From Rhodospirillaceae bacterium (lineage in GTDB: Bacteria; Pseudomonadota; Alphaproteobacteria; Rhodospirillales; UBA2165): a stretch of DNA of 64,000 bases. Both the position numbers and the translations under genes were made by a program. This document shows positions 18,153-27,801 of the stretch, piece after piece; the stretch's first letter is position 1; every line of letters begins with the position of its first letter. A model generated the notes under the pieces. That model made no database searches. It saw nothing but the letters and a program-made list of their open reading frames with translations, and was not told the DNA's origin. The stretch is taken from assembly GCA_947467145.1 (NCBI GenBank), contig CANIGJ010000024.1, positions 1 to 64,000 of the forward strand, in the 5' to 3' direction.

Positions 18153-20822
18153 CTACTCCGTCGGCCCTTCGGCGTCGGGCGCGGCCCTGGCGGCAGCTTT
18201 CTTTTTCGGGGCAGCTTTTTTCACGGCTTTTTTCTTAGGCGCGGCTTTCTTAGCCGTCGCTTTTTTGGCCACGGCCTTTTTAACGGGCGTTGCAGCCGTC
18301 TCGCCGTCAGCGACCTTCTTCACCGCTTTTTTCTTCGGCGGCTTCTTACCGCTCGCCTTGGCCGCCAGCAATCCGACAGCTTCATCGACGGTCAGCGCAT
18401 CCGCGCTCAAGCCGCGCGGCAGTTTCAGACTGACCTCGCCATGGCGCAGGAAGGCGCCGAAGCGGCTCTTCTTCAGATAGATCGGCTGTGAATCGTTGGG
18501 ATGGACATAGATTTCCTTACCCTTGGATTTCTTCGGCGCATCCGCGATCAACGAAATCGCGCGATTGAGGCCGACGGTCAGGACGTCGTCTTCCTTCAAC
18601 GACACGAAATCGCCGTCATGCTTCAGATAGGGTCCGAAGCGGCCGAGGCCTGCCTGGATCATCTTGCCGCTCTCGGGATAGATGCCGATATCGCGCGGCA
18701 GCGATAACAGGCCGAGCGCTGCATCGAGATCCATCGACGCCGGAGTGACACCTTTCGGCAGCGAGGCACGGCGTGGCTTATCTTTGCCTTCCGGCTCACC
18801 GAGCTGGACGTACGGGCCATACGGACCGCGCCGCAAAGTGACTTCGATGCCTTGCAGATTCTTGCCCAGCAGCTGCGGGCCGGTATCCCCGGCATTGGCG
18901 CCGTCTTCCTCGCTACCCGGCGCCATGGCCAAGGGCCGCGTGAATTTGCATTCGGGGTAATTGGAGCAGCCGATGAACGCGCCGAACTTGCCGAGCTTCA
19001 GGCTCAAGGTTCCGCCGTTGCAGGCACGGCAGCTGCGCGGATCCAGGCCGGTCCCGTCATCACGGAAAAAATGGACGCCCAAGGATTCGTTCAGATTATC
19101 GAGCACGTCGCGAACGCGCAGTTCCTTCGTCGCTTCAACCTGCTTGCTGAAGTGCGACCAAAAATCGCGCAGAACCTGTTTCCAATTAATCCGGCCGCCC
19201 GAAACATCGTCGAGCTTCTCTTCGAGATCGGCGGTGAAATCGTATTCGACATAACGATGGAAGAAACCCTGCAGGAACGCCGTCACCAAGCGGCCGCGGT
19301 CTTCCGGAATGAAGCGGCGATTGTCGAGCCGTACGTAACTGCGGTCCTGCAACACCGATATGATAGAGGCGTAGGTCGACGGTCGTCCGATGCCGAGCTC
19401 TTCGAGCTTTTTGACCAGGCTCGCTTCGCTGTAACGCGGTGGCGGCTGGGTGAAATGCTGCTCGGTCTCGACCGCGTGGCGTGCCAGCGCGGCATTTTCC
19501 TTCATATCGGGAAGGATCTTCGACTCGCCGTCTTCGGATTCTTCGTCTTGGCCTTCGATATACAGCTTCAAGAAGCCGTCGAACGCGATGACCGATCCGG
19601 TCGCGCGCAAGGTCAGCTTGTTGTCGTCTTGCTTCGAACCGACCGGGCGGACATCGACCGCGACCTGATCGTAGACGGCTGATTCCATCTGGCTCGCCAC
19701 CGTGCGTTTCCAGATCAGTTCGTACAGGCGCTTATGGTCGGGATCGCCCTCGATCGTTTCGGGGCGGCGCGTCACATCGGTCGGGCGGATCGCTTCGTGC
19801 GCTTCCTGGGCATTCTTGGCGCGGGTCTTATATTCGCGGGGTGCCTCGGGCAGGTATTCCTTACCGAAGCTCGAGCCAATCATGCCGCGTAGCGCAGAAA
19901 TTGCTTCGCCGGAAATCGACACGCCGTCGGTCCGCATATAGGTGATCAGCCCGTCCTCATAGAGGCGTTGGGCGACCTGCATGGTGCGCTTGGCGGCATA
20001 ATAGAGTTTGCGCGCGGCTTCCTGCTGCAAGGTTGAGGTCGTGAAGGGCGGTGCCGGATGACGGCGCTGGCGCTTACGCTCGATTTCCGACACCGCAAGC
20101 TTGGCGCCTTCGATGGCGGCGCGGGCTGCTTGCGCTTCGGCTTCGGTATGGATCGCCAGACGATCGAGCTTCGCATTATTAAGGTGCGTGAGGTTCGCCC
20201 AGAAAGGCGCGCCACCGTTTTGTAACTGCGCGCGGACCGACCAATATTCTTGCGGAACGAAATTCTCGATTTCGGTTTCCCGCTCGCAGATGATGCGCAG
20301 CGCGACCGATTGCACACGGCCCGCCGAGCGCGAGCCCGGCAGCTTGCGCCACAAGACCGGCGACAAAGTGAAGCCGACAAGGTAGTCGAGGGCGCGGCGC
20401 GCCATATAGGCATCGACCAATTCCTGATCGACATCGCGCGGATGCTGGAAGGCATCGAGGATCGCGGTCTTGGTGATTTCGTTGAAGACGACGCGTTTGA
20501 CCTCGACGCCCTTCAGCGCGTTTTGCTCTTCCAGGACTTTTTGGACGTGCCACGAAATGGCTTCGCCTTCGCGATCCGGATCGGTCGCGAGATACAGACG
20601 ATCCGCGCCTTTGACCGCATCGGCGATCTCGCGCATGTGTTTCTTGGACTTCGCGTCGACTTCCCATTCCATGGCGAAGTCAGCATCCGGCTTCACCGAT
20701 CCGTCCTTGGAGGGCAGATCGCGGATATGTCCATAGCTCGCGAAGACCTTGTAACCGCTACCGAGGTAGCGATTGATGGTCTTCGCCTTGGACGGAGATT
20801 CGACGACAACAACGTCTGTCAT
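18153..20822 (-). CDS. topA: DNA topoisomerase I
   Basis: Type IA topoisomerase relaxes negative supercoils. The 889-residue protein shows the TOPRIM domain (VVVESPSKAKTINRYLG at the start; DPDREGEAI), the catalytic Tyr near 297 in LITYMRTDG, and a C-terminal zinc ribbon (CRACNGG with GCSNYPEC) followed by repeat domains. The last 70 residues are a Lys/Ala-rich, histone-H1-like tail, common in high-GC alphaproteobacterial TopA and probably a DNA clamp. It follows dprA by 40 bases and precedes rnr without a gap. Confidence 0.97.
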   Translation of the reverse strand: MTDVVVVESPSKAKTINRYLGSGYKVFASYGHIRDLPSKDGSVKPDADFAMEWEVDAKSKKHMREIADAVKGADRLYLATDPDREGEAISWHVQKVLEEQNALKGVEVKRVVFNEITKTAILDAFQHPRDVDQELVDAYMARRALDYLVGFTLSPVLWRKLPGSRSAGRVQSVALRIICERETEIENFVPQEYWSVRAQLQNGGAPFWANLTHLNNAKLDRLAIHTEAEAQAARAAIEGAKLAVSEIERKRQRRHPAPPFTTSTLQQEAARKLYYAAKRTMQVAQRLYEDGLITYMRTDGVSISGEAISALRGMIGSSFGKEYLPEAPREYKTRAKNAQEAHEAIRPTDVTRRPETIEGDPDHKRLYELIWKRTVASQMESAVYDQVAVDVRPVGSKQDDNKLTLRATGSVIAFDGFLKLYIEGQDEESEDGESKILPDMKENAALARHAVETEQHFTQPPPRYSEASLVKKLEELGIGRPSTYASIISVLQDRSYVRLDNRRFIPEDRGRLVTAFLQGFFHRYVEYDFTADLEEKLDDVSGGRINWKQVLRDFWSHFSKQVEATKELRVRDVLDNLNESLGVHFFRDDGTGLDPRSCRACNGGTLSLKLGKFGAFIGCSNYPECKFTRPLAMAPGSEEDGANAGDTGPQLLGKNLQGIEVTLRRGPYGPYVQLGEPEGKDKPRRASLPKGVTPASMDLDAALGLLSLPRDIGIYPESGKMIQAGLGRFGPYLKHDGDFVSLKEDDVLTVGLNRAISLIADAPKKSKGKEIYVHPNDSQPIYLKKSRFGAFLRHGEVSLKLPRGLSADALTVDEAVGLLAAKASGKKPPKKKAVKKVADGETAATPVKKAVAKKATAKKAAPKKKAVKKAAPKKKAAARAAPDAEGPTE

Positions 20823-20862
20823 AAGCGGTAAATCGTTCGCGCTTGTTTCTCGCCACGCCCGA

Positions 20863-21975
20863 TTAAACTGGTCCTATGGCCGAAACTTTATTGCCGGGAT
20901 GGCGCTCCAAACGACCGGCAAGCTCAAGTTCCAACAGGACCGTCGAGACAACGGCAGGGGACATTTGGCATTGACGAATGAGTTCGTCAACCGCCGTCGG
21001 TGTCGGGCCCAGCAATTGGGTGATCTCGGCACGCGCACGCTCAAGCGCCGCATTTTCCGGCAAAGCGCCCGGATTTCGGAGGGTTTGCGGCGGTGGCGGC
21101 TCGTTGAGATGCGACTGAAACAGGCCATTCAAAATTTGTGTGACGTCGTCCGCCGTCTGGACGAGATGGGCGCCGTCGCGGATCAAATCGTTGGCACCTT
21201 GCGCGCGCGGATCAAGCGGCGAGCCCGGAACGGCGAAGACTTCGCGGTTCTGTTCGAGCGCGAAACGCGCGGTAATCAGCGAGCCGGAGCGTTGCGCCGC
21301 CTCGACCACAAGCAGACCGCGCGCGAGGCCGGAGATGATGCGGTTGCGGCGCGGGAAATGCCGCGCCTGCGGCACGAGGCCCAACGGCATTTCCGAGACG
21401 ACCGCCCCCTGCTCCACGATCTTGTCGTACAGGGCCGCGTTTTCCTTCGGGTACACGACATCGACCCCACCGCCCAGCACCGCGACCGTGCCGGTTGCAA
21501 GCGAACCTTCATGCGCCGCCGCATCGATGCCGCGCGCCATGCCCGACGCGATTAGGAAGCCCGCCTTGCCGATCCCTTCGGACAACATACGCGCAAGACG
21601 AATGCCGTTGATCGACGAATTGCGCGTACCGACCACGCCGACGGTACGTTTCTTCAACAAATCCACATTGCCGCGCACGAAGATAATGGGCGGCGCATCC
21701 TCGATCTGGCCCAACAGCGGCGGATAATGATCTTCGCCCTTGGTAACCATGGCGACACCGGCCGCCGCAAGTGTGGCGAGTTCCTTGAGACAATCGGCTC
21801 GCGACGCCGGCTCAAAACGCTTGGCGCCGCCGCGCACCGCTAGTCCCGGCAGGGCATCGAGTGCGGCTTCGGCGGAACCGAAGCGCTCAAGCAGACGATG
21901 GAAAGTAATGGGGCCGACATTTTCGCTGCGGATCAGCCGCAGCCACGCGAGACGTTCCTGATCGGAACGTTTCAC
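20863..21975 (-). CDS. dprA: DNA-processing protein DprA
   Basis: DprA binds incoming single-stranded DNA in natural transformation and loads RecA. From the GTG at 21975 the product has 370 residues: an N-terminal SAM-like region (RLIRSENVGPITFHRLLERF), the Rossmann-like DprA domain with VVGTRNSS and SGMARGIDAAAHEG, and a C-terminal winged helix (TAVDELIRQCQMSPAVVSTV). The GTG overlaps the plsY stop codon (GTGA), which fixes the start; a longer in-frame reading is spurious. No other competence genes are in the window. Confidence 0.95.
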   Translation of the reverse strand: MKRSDQERLAWLRLIRSENVGPITFHRLLERFGSAEAALDALPGLAVRGGAKRFEPASRADCLKELATLAAAGVAMVTKGEDHYPPLLGQIEDAPPIIFVRGNVDLLKKRTVGVVGTRNSSINGIRLARMLSEGIGKAGFLIASGMARGIDAAAHEGSLATGTVAVLGGGVDVVYPKENAALYDKIVEQGAVVSEMPLGLVPQARHFPRRNRIISGLARGLLVVEAAQRSGSLITARFALEQNREVFAVPGSPLDPRAQGANDLIRDGAHLVQTADDVTQILNGLFQSHLNEPPPPQTLRNPGALPENAALERARAEITQLLGPTPTAVDELIRQCQMSPAVVSTVLLELELAGRLERHPGNKVSAIGPV

Positions 21976-22586
21976 CGATCGTCCGTTGTGCGCTTCCGAC
22001 CGAAGCGGCTTTCTTCGCCGCGCAGAAGCCTGCGGATGTTGGCGTGATGACGCACGATCCCCAAAGTCGCCAGAACGACGGTCAGGGCGACGACACTGAC
22101 ATTGGAAAACAGATACGCATACAGCGGCACGGCGGCGAGTCCGACAAGCGCCGCCAACGACGAATAACGCGTGGTCACAAAGATGAGGATCCACGTCGAA
22201 CAGAACGCAAGGCCGACCGGCCAGGAGATAGCGATCAAAACGCCGGTGGTCGTCGCGACACCCTTGCCACCCTTGAACTTCAGCCAGACGGGGAAGTTAT
22301 GCCCAAGCACGGCCGCCAGACCGGCGATCGCAGCGATCTCCACGCTTTGCGTCGCCCCCAACAGGACAACCGCGACGCCTTTGAGGCCATCGAGGAGAAG
22401 CGTGCCCGCCGCCAAGCCTTTACGTCCGGTGCGCAACACGTTGGTGGCGCCGATATTGCCCGAACCGATGGCGCGGATATCGCCGGCGCCGGCGATCTTC
22501 GTCAGCAGCAAGCCGAACGGAATCGAGCCTGCGAGATAGCCGACGATCGCGGCGATGACATAAAAGCTGGGTGTGGAGAGTATCAC
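21972..22586 (-). CDS. plsY: acyl-phosphate:glycerol-3-phosphate acyltransferase PlsY
   Basis: PlsY transfers an acyl group from acyl-phosphate to glycerol-3-phosphate, starting phospholipid synthesis. The 204-residue, five-helix inner-membrane protein has the family signatures GSIPFGLLLTKIAGAGDIRA, GSGNIGATNVLRT and GHNFPVWLKFKGGKGVATT, and retains the conserved Ser, Gly and Lys residues. It is coupled to dprA downstream (4-base overlap) and lies 12 bases after the pyrC-like gene. Confidence 0.97.
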   Translation of the reverse strand: MILSTPSFYVIAAIVGYLAGSIPFGLLLTKIAGAGDIRAIGSGNIGATNVLRTGRKGLAAGTLLLDGLKGVAVVLLGATQSVEIAAIAGLAAVLGHNFPVWLKFKGGKGVATTTGVLIAISWPVGLAFCSTWILIFVTTRYSSLAALVGLAAVPLYAYLFSNVSVVALTVVLATLGIVRHHANIRRLLRGEESRFGRKRTTDDR

Positions 22587-22598
22587 AGAACCGTCGTC

Positions 22599-23939
22599 CT
22601 ATTCGGCTTCGCGGCGAAAGACGGTGCGGCCGTCGATCACCGTGCGGAAGGCGATGCCCTGCACGGGCCGGCCGTCAAACGGTGAATTCTTCGCCTTGCT
22701 GATCAGATCGTCGGCGATCACCTGCCAGGCGTAATCGGGATCGAACAGGATCAGATCGGCGCGTGCCCCTTTTTCCAGGCGGCCGGCGCGCAATCCCATG
22801 AGATCCGCCGGAACATGCGTGATCTTGGCCAGGACCTCCAACAAGGACATGTGCCCGTTGTGGTACAGATCGAGCGCCACCGGCAGAAGCGTTTCGAGCC
22901 CGACGCCACCGGCGGCGGCCTGCATGAAGGGGAGCCGCTTGGAATCCTCGTCATGCGGCGCGTGATCGGACGCGATGGCGTCGATCGTGCCATCCTTCAA
23001 GCCTTCGACGATGGCCTTACGGTCCTCTTCGCTGCGCAGCGGCGGCGACAGCTTCGCGAAGGTGCGGTATTCGCCGACCGAGGTCTCGTTGAGCGCGAAA
23101 TAGGGCGGCGCCGTATCGCAGGTGATCTTGAGGCCGCGCGCCTTGGCCTTGGCGATGGCCTCGACAGCCATCGCGGTCGAAATATGGGCAAAATGCAGGC
23201 GGCCTCCGGTCATCTCGACCAAGCGCACATCGCGTTCGATCATGATGACTTCGGCCATGGCGGGAACGCCACCCAAACCCAAGCGGGCTGACATTTCACC
23301 CGCATTCATGCCACCGCCCTTGGACAGCGACGGCTCTTCCGGATGCTGCACGATCGTGAGCCCGAAATTGCGCGCATATATAAGTGCGCGGCGCATCACT
23401 TGAGCATCCGCGATGGCCCGTTCGCCGTCCGTGAAGGCGACCGCGCCGGCCTCGGCCAGGATGCCCAGTTCGGTGATTTCGCGGCCTTCGAGATTCTTGG
23501 TCAGCGCGGCATAGGGATAGATCTTGGCGAGGCCCAGCAGGCGCGCGCGGCGCGCGACGAATTCGACCACTGAGGTATCGGCGATGATCGGTTTGGTGTT
23601 GGGCAGGCAGACCATCGAGGTCACGCCGCCCGCCGTCGCCGATTGGCCCGCCGATTGGATCGTGCCTTTATGCTCTTCGCCCGGCTCGCGGATCTGCACG
23701 CGCATATCGACCAGCCCGGGAGCCAGGCACAGACCTTGGCAATCCACGACCTCAACACCGCTCGGCACGCCCGCCTTGAACAGATCGGGGCCGAAATCGG
23801 CGATGTCTTCGCCGTCGGTCAACAAGCCGCCCGGTGCATCGAGTCCGGTCGCGGGATCGAGCAGGCGCGCGTTCACATAGGCAGTCTTGCCCAGCGGATC
23901 GTTCGGCCGCGCCGCGGTCCAGATCGCGCCCTTTTTCAT
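22599..23939 (-). CDS. pyrC: dihydroorotase-like protein (PyrC / PyrX type)
   Basis: This 446-residue amidohydrolase-fold protein is of the dihydroorotase class encoded next to aspartate carbamoyltransferase. The ATG overlaps the pyrB stop (ATGA), which fixes the start. The usual metal-binding DxHxH segment reads [11 protein letters not shown]: both histidines are replaced (Arg80, Gln82). Other motifs such as HFAHIST and AIASDHAPH remain. Loss of HxH suggests a catalytically weak or inactive PyrX-like partner that stabilises PyrB, with the true dihydroorotase elsewhere. An annotation as active PyrC would need testing. Confidence 0.85.
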   Translation of the reverse strand: MKKGAIWTAARPNDPLGKTAYVNARLLDPATGLDAPGGLLTDGEDIADFGPDLFKAGVPSGVEVVDCQGLCLAPGLVDMRVQIREPGEEHKGTIQSAGQSATAGGVTSMVCLPNTKPIIADTSVVEFVARRARLLGLAKIYPYAALTKNLEGREITELGILAEAGAVAFTDGERAIADAQVMRRALIYARNFGLTIVQHPEEPSLSKGGGMNAGEMSARLGLGGVPAMAEVIMIERDVRLVEMTGGRLHFAHISTAMAVEAIAKAKARGLKITCDTAPPYFALNETSVGEYRTFAKLSPPLRSEEDRKAIVEGLKDGTIDAIASDHAPHDEDSKRLPFMQAAAGGVGLETLLPVALDLYHNGHMSLLEVLAKITHVPADLMGLRAGRLEKGARADLILFDPDYAWQVIADDLISKAKNSPFDGRPVQGIAFRTVIDGRTVFRREAE

Positions 23940-24910
23940 AAATTCCTCAGCCGTTCTTCGGCGTGCAGGTTGTGCGACAGGATTTCGAGGCACGCCATGC
24001 GCACCGCAACACCCATCTCGACCTGTTCGCGGATCACGCTGCGGCTGAAATCGTCGGCCACGAGGCTATCGATCTCGACACCGCGATTGGTTGGGCCGGG
24101 ATGCATGATCAAGGCATCGGGCTTGGCGACCGACAGCTTGTCGTAATCCAGCCCGTAGAAATGGAAGTACTCGCGGACCGACGGGAAGAAGTTCCCTTCC
24201 ATGCGTTCGAGCTGTAGGCGCAGCATCATGACGATGTCGCACCCCTCGAGGCCCTTCTTCATATCAGTGAAGGCTTCGACACCGAAATTGTCGATGCCTG
24301 CCGGCAACAAGGTCAGCGGTGCGACAACCCGAACTTCGGCACCCATGGTCACCAGCAGATGCATGTTGGACCGTGCGACGCGGCTATGCGCCACATCGCC
24401 GCACAGCGCGATGCGCAGCCCTTCGAGCTTGCCCTTGCGGCGCCGGATGGTCAGCGCATCGAGGATCGCCTGGGTCGGATGTTCGTGCTGGCCGTCGCCC
24501 GCGTTGATCACCGCGCAATCGACCTTTTCGGACAGCAGCTTTACCGCGCCCGATTGATCGTGGCGCACGATCAACACATCGGGCTGCATGGCATTCAGCG
24601 TCATCGCGGTATCGATGAGGGTCTCGCCCTTTTTCACCGAACTGGTCTCGACCGCCATGTTGATGACGTCCGCGCCCAGGCGTTTGCCCGCCAATTCGAA
24701 CGAGGTCAGCGTGCGCGTCGAGTTTTCGAAGAACAGATTGACGATGGTCCGCCCGTGCAGCGTATCGAGCTTCTTGTCCATCTTGCGATTGTGCTCGACA
24801 AAGCGCTCGGACGTATCGAGCAGCGCTTTGATTTCGAGCGGCGATAAGCCTTCGATACCCAACAGATGGCGATGTGGGAAATCGGGCGCGCGGGGCGAGC
24901 GGTCGGTCAT
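23936..24910 (-). CDS. pyrB: aspartate carbamoyltransferase catalytic subunit
   Basis: PyrB condenses carbamoyl phosphate with aspartate in pyrimidine synthesis. The 324-residue product has the carbamoyl-phosphate loop STRT (Ser64-Thr67), [12 protein letters not shown] with the catalytic-site Lys, and the [15 protein letters not shown] segment. C-terminal [12 protein letters not shown] is typical. It overlaps the pyrC-like gene by 4 bases, so the two products are made in step and probably assemble into one complex. No pyrI regulatory subunit gene is nearby. Confidence 0.96.
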   Translation of the reverse strand: MTDRSPRAPDFPHRHLLGIEGLSPLEIKALLDTSERFVEHNRKMDKKLDTLHGRTIVNLFFENSTRTLTSFELAGKRLGADVINMAVETSSVKKGETLIDTAMTLNAMQPDVLIVRHDQSGAVKLLSEKVDCAVINAGDGQHEHPTQAILDALTIRRRKGKLEGLRIALCGDVAHSRVARSNMHLLVTMGAEVRVVAPLTLLPAGIDNFGVEAFTDMKKGLEGCDIVMMLRLQLERMEGNFFPSVREYFHFYGLDYDKLSVAKPDALIMHPGPTNRGVEIDSLVADDFSRSVIREQVEMGVAVRMACLEILSHNLHAEERLRNL

Positions 24911-24952
24911 TAAAGGCGCAATATATGGACCTCACCGGTTCCGGTCCAGCAG

Positions 24953-25432
24953 CTAACCACCGGAGCGGCCAAGAGAATCCAAAGCGCCTTGTAAAATATA
25001 GGCTGCCGCCATCTTGTCGACGACCTCGGCGCGGCGTTTGCGGCTCATATCGATCTCATTCGTCAAGAATCGCTGCACGGCGGAGGTCGACAGCCGCTCG
25101 TCCCAAAAGGCGATTCCAATCCCAAGTTTCGCTTCGAGATTCGCGCCGAACTGGCGCACCGATTGGCAGGCCGGCCCTTCAGTTCCATCCATACTGACCG
25201 GCAGGCCGAGCACCAGGCCGCCGATGGTGCGCTCCGCGATCATCTTGGCGAGCGTTTCGGCATCCTTGGTGAATTTTCCGCGCGCCAAGGTTTCGATGGA
25301 AGTCGCGACCCGGAGATCGCTGTCCGAGACGGCAAGCCCGATGGTCTTGGAGCCGACATCGAGGCCGAGCAGGCGTTGCTTGGAGGTAAGGGCCGCCGCC
25401 AGCCCGCCGATCGTCGCGTGAATCATGGCCAT
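24953..25432 (-). CDS. ruvX: RuvX/YqgF-type Holliday junction resolvase-like protein
   Basis: The 159-residue product has the RNase H-like YqgF fold: LLGLDVGSKTIGLAVSD with the first catalytic Asp, LVLGLPVSMDGTEGP, the WDERLST motif and a final Asp in EVVDKMAAAYIL. Family members act in 16S rRNA 5'-end maturation or Holliday junction processing. I chose the ATG at 25432; 25426 is an equally plausible start, and a long upstream extension is out of frame with anything recognisable. pyrB follows 42 bases downstream. Confidence 0.92.
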   Translation of the reverse strand: MAMIHATIGGLAAALTSKQRLLGLDVGSKTIGLAVSDSDLRVATSIETLARGKFTKDAETLAKMIAERTIGGLVLGLPVSMDGTEGPACQSVRQFGANLEAKLGIGIAFWDERLSTSAVQRFLTNEIDMSRKRRAEVVDKMAAAYILQGALDSLGRSGG

Positions 25433-25477
25433 GCTATAACACACGAAACGCCAATTTCGACAGGAAGGACCAGCGCC

Positions 25478-26251
25478 ATGCCGACCCACCCCGCCATTGC
25501 CGGATTCAAGGCCCGCATGATGCGCGGCGATCTGCTGCTGGGCACCTTCGTCAAAACGCCGACGGTTGAGATGATCGAGATCATGGCCATGGCCGGCCTC
25601 GATTGGGTGTGCCTGGATGGTGAGCACTCGCCCATCGACCGCCGATCGATGGATGCGCCGATCGCCATTGCGCGCGCCCTCGGACTGCCAATGGTGGTGC
25701 GGGTCCCGGTGTTGAGCCCGGACGCCATACTGCAGGCGCTGGATTGCGGGGCGGTCGGCGTGCTCGTCCCACATATTAATACAGTCGAAAAGGCGCGCGA
25801 TCTCGCGCGTTGGGCCCATTTCGGCGAAGGCGGACGCGGCTATGCCGGCTCGACGCGTTGGGCGGGCTACGCCGGCACCGCCATCCCCGACAATCTGGCC
25901 CGCGATAAGGCCGAAACCGTGGTGATGGCACAGATCGAGGATGCGGCGGCGCTCGAAATCGTCGATGCCATCGCCGCCGTGCCGGGGATCGATTCCTTAT
26001 TCGTCGGCCCGGCCGATTTCGCGGTGGCGCTGGGCGCCGACGGGGTCACCGATCCTAAAGTGCTCAGGGCTTACGACCGGGTCGCGGCCGCCGCCCAGAA
26101 GGCAGGCCGTAACCTATCGACCTATGCGAGCAGCGATGAGATCGCTAAGGATTTGAAAAATAGGGGTGTTTCGGCGTTTTTGGTGGGATCTGACCTGACC
26201 TTCGCGCTCCAGGCCGCCCGCGCAGCCGTGGCGGCGCTCAAGTCTGCTTAA
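25478..26251 (+). CDS. HpcH/HpaI-family aldolase
   Basis: The 257-residue class II (metal-dependent) aldolase cleaves 4-hydroxy-2-oxo acids to pyruvate and an aldehyde. Features are LLLGTFVKTPTVEMIEIMA, the GLDWVCLDGEHSPID segment carrying the metal-site acidic residues, a QIEDAAALEIVDAI region and FVGPADFAVALG. A strong ribosome binding site (AGGAAGGA) precedes the ATG. It is divergent from ruvX across 45 bases. The substrate is not clear; relatives act on 4-hydroxy-2-oxoheptanedioate or 2-keto-3-deoxy sugar acids. Confidence 0.9.
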   Translation: MPTHPAIAGFKARMMRGDLLLGTFVKTPTVEMIEIMAMAGLDWVCLDGEHSPIDRRSMDAPIAIARALGLPMVVRVPVLSPDAILQALDCGAVGVLVPHINTVEKARDLARWAHFGEGGRGYAGSTRWAGYAGTAIPDNLARDKAETVVMAQIEDAAALEIVDAIAAVPGIDSLFVGPADFAVALGADGVTDPKVLRAYDRVAAAAQKAGRNLSTYASSDEIAKDLKNRGVSAFLVGSDLTFALQAARAAVAALKSA

Positions 26252-26423
26252 ACGCCTATCAAGAAAGCGTCATTTTCGTGGCTAAATAATGACCATGAGC
26301 CGATTTTGCATAAATATTAATCAAACGTAAACCAGCCAATTCGGCGCCCTGTCGCTCCGCGCCACATCCACAACCAATTGAAATCATTTAATAATAGAAG
26401 GCCCGAATCGGCTTTTGGCCGAC

Positions 26424-26439
26424 TGGCACGCCTCTTGCG
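26424..26439 (+). promoter_or_regulatory. sigma-54 promoter of the urea transport/urease operon
   Basis: TGGCACG followed by four bases and TTGC is an exact match to the -24/-12 sigma-54 consensus, 46 bases upstream of the urtA ATG. The 233-base gap between the aldolase gene and urtA is otherwise AT-rich, with runs such as CATAAATATTAATC that could bind IHF. No clear NtrC palindrome is visible. Control by NtrC under nitrogen limitation is the natural inference. Confidence 0.85.
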
Positions 26440-26484
26440 CTTCTCTCTGCGGTGCAACAACAAACCTCCGTGGAGGGTGATCAC

Positions 26485-27768
26485 ATGATTTCATTACGTA
26501 AGCTGGCCCTAGCAGGCGCAGTGGGGCTCACCAGCCTCTATGCGACCTCGATGGCCCAAGCTCAGACCATCAAGGTCGGTATCCTGCATTCACTGTCGGG
26601 TACCATGGCGATCAGCGAGACGACGTTGAAAGACATCATGCTTATGCTGATCGACGATCAGAACAAAAAAGGCGGCTTGCTCGGCAAGAAGCTGGAAGCC
26701 GTCGTCGTCGATCCGGCGTCCGATTGGCCGCTGTTCGCCGAAAAGGCCCGTCAGCTGATCGCCCAGGATAAAGTCTCGGCCGTGTTCGGCTGCTGGACCT
26801 CGGTGTCGCGCAAGTCCGTGCTGCCGGTCTTCAAAGAGCTCAACTCGATCCTGTTCTATCCGGTGCAGTACGAAGGCGAAGAAAGCGAAAAGAACGTTTT
26901 CTACACCGGCGCCGCCCCGAACCAGCAGGCCATTCCTGCGGTTGATTATCTGATGAGCAAGGACGGCGGCGAAGTTAAGCGCTGGGTCCTCGAAGGTACC
27001 GACTACGTCTATCCGCGTACGACCAACAAGATCCTCGAAGCGTACCTGAAGTCCAAGGGCGTTGCCGCTGAAGACATCATGGTCAACTACACGCCGTTCG
27101 GCTTCTCCGATTGGCAGACCGAAGTCTCGGCCATCAAGAAGTTCGGCTCCGCCGGCAAGAAGACGGCCGTCGTTTCGACCGTCAACGGCGATGCCAACGT
27201 TCCGTTCTACAAGGAACTGGGCAACCAGGGCGTGAAGGCGACCGACATTCCGGTCGTGGCGTTCTCGGTCGGCGAAGAAGAGCTCGCCGGTCTCGACACC
27301 AAGCCGCTGCTGGGTCACTTGGCCGCCTGGAACTACTTCCAGTCGATCAAAACCCCGGCGAACGATGCCTTCATCAAAGAATGGCAGGCGTTCACGAAGA
27401 ACCCGAAGCGCACCACCAACGATCCGATGGAAGCGCACGTGATCGGTTTCAAGATGTGGGTTAAGGCTGTCGAGAAAGCCGGCACCGTCGACGCGGACAA
27501 GGTCATTGCGGCCCTGCCCGGCATCGAAGTTCCGAACCTGACCGGTGGTACCTCGGTCATGCTCGCCAACCATCACATCACCAAGCCGGTGTTCATCGGT
27601 GAAATCAAAGCCGATGGCCAGTTCGATATCGTGTGGAAGACCAGCGGTCTCGTCCCGGGCGACGCCTGGTCCGACTTCCTGCCGGAGTCCAAGCCCCTCG
27701 AAGCCGATTGGGTGAAACTGAACTGCGGCAACTACAACACCGACACGAAGAAGTGCGGCGGTTCCTGA
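26485..27768 (+). CDS. urtA: urea ABC transporter substrate-binding protein
   Basis: UrtA is the periplasmic urea receptor of the high-affinity UrtABCDE importer. The 427-residue product has a Sec signal peptide (MISLRKLALAGAVGLTSLYA, cleavage after AQA) and the type I periplasmic-binding fold starting IKVGILHSLSGTMAISE. FGCWTSVSRKSVLPV and PVQYEGEE are urea-specific family segments. The ribosome binding site GGAGGG favours ATG 26485 over an upstream in-frame CTG/TTG reading. It is the first gene of the operon and is followed by a stable hairpin. Confidence 0.97.
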   Translation: MISLRKLALAGAVGLTSLYATSMAQAQTIKVGILHSLSGTMAISETTLKDIMLMLIDDQNKKGGLLGKKLEAVVVDPASDWPLFAEKARQLIAQDKVSAVFGCWTSVSRKSVLPVFKELNSILFYPVQYEGEESEKNVFYTGAAPNQQAIPAVDYLMSKDGGEVKRWVLEGTDYVYPRTTNKILEAYLKSKGVAAEDIMVNYTPFGFSDWQTEVSAIKKFGSAGKKTAVVSTVNGDANVPFYKELGNQGVKATDIPVVAFSVGEEELAGLDTKPLLGHLAAWNYFQSIKTPANDAFIKEWQAFTKNPKRTTNDPMEAHVIGFKMWVKAVEKAGTVDADKVIAALPGIEVPNLTGGTSVMLANHHITKPVFIGEIKADGQFDIVWKTSGLVPGDAWSDFLPESKPLEADWVKLNCGNYNTDTKKCGGS

Positions 27769-27801
27769 TCGCTACACCCTGTTGAACTAACGTAACGGAG
27801 C

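Noticed and set aside
18153..18155. Frameshift or sequencing error joining topA and rnr
   Set aside because: Both genes have complete, sensible ends and starts. The stop between them is simply in frame, so I report it as an oddity, not an error.
26252..26423. NtrC enhancer palindrome upstream of urtA
   Set aside because: No GCACC-N5-GGTGC-like palindrome is visible. Only a half-site-like GGTGCA appears downstream of the promoter.
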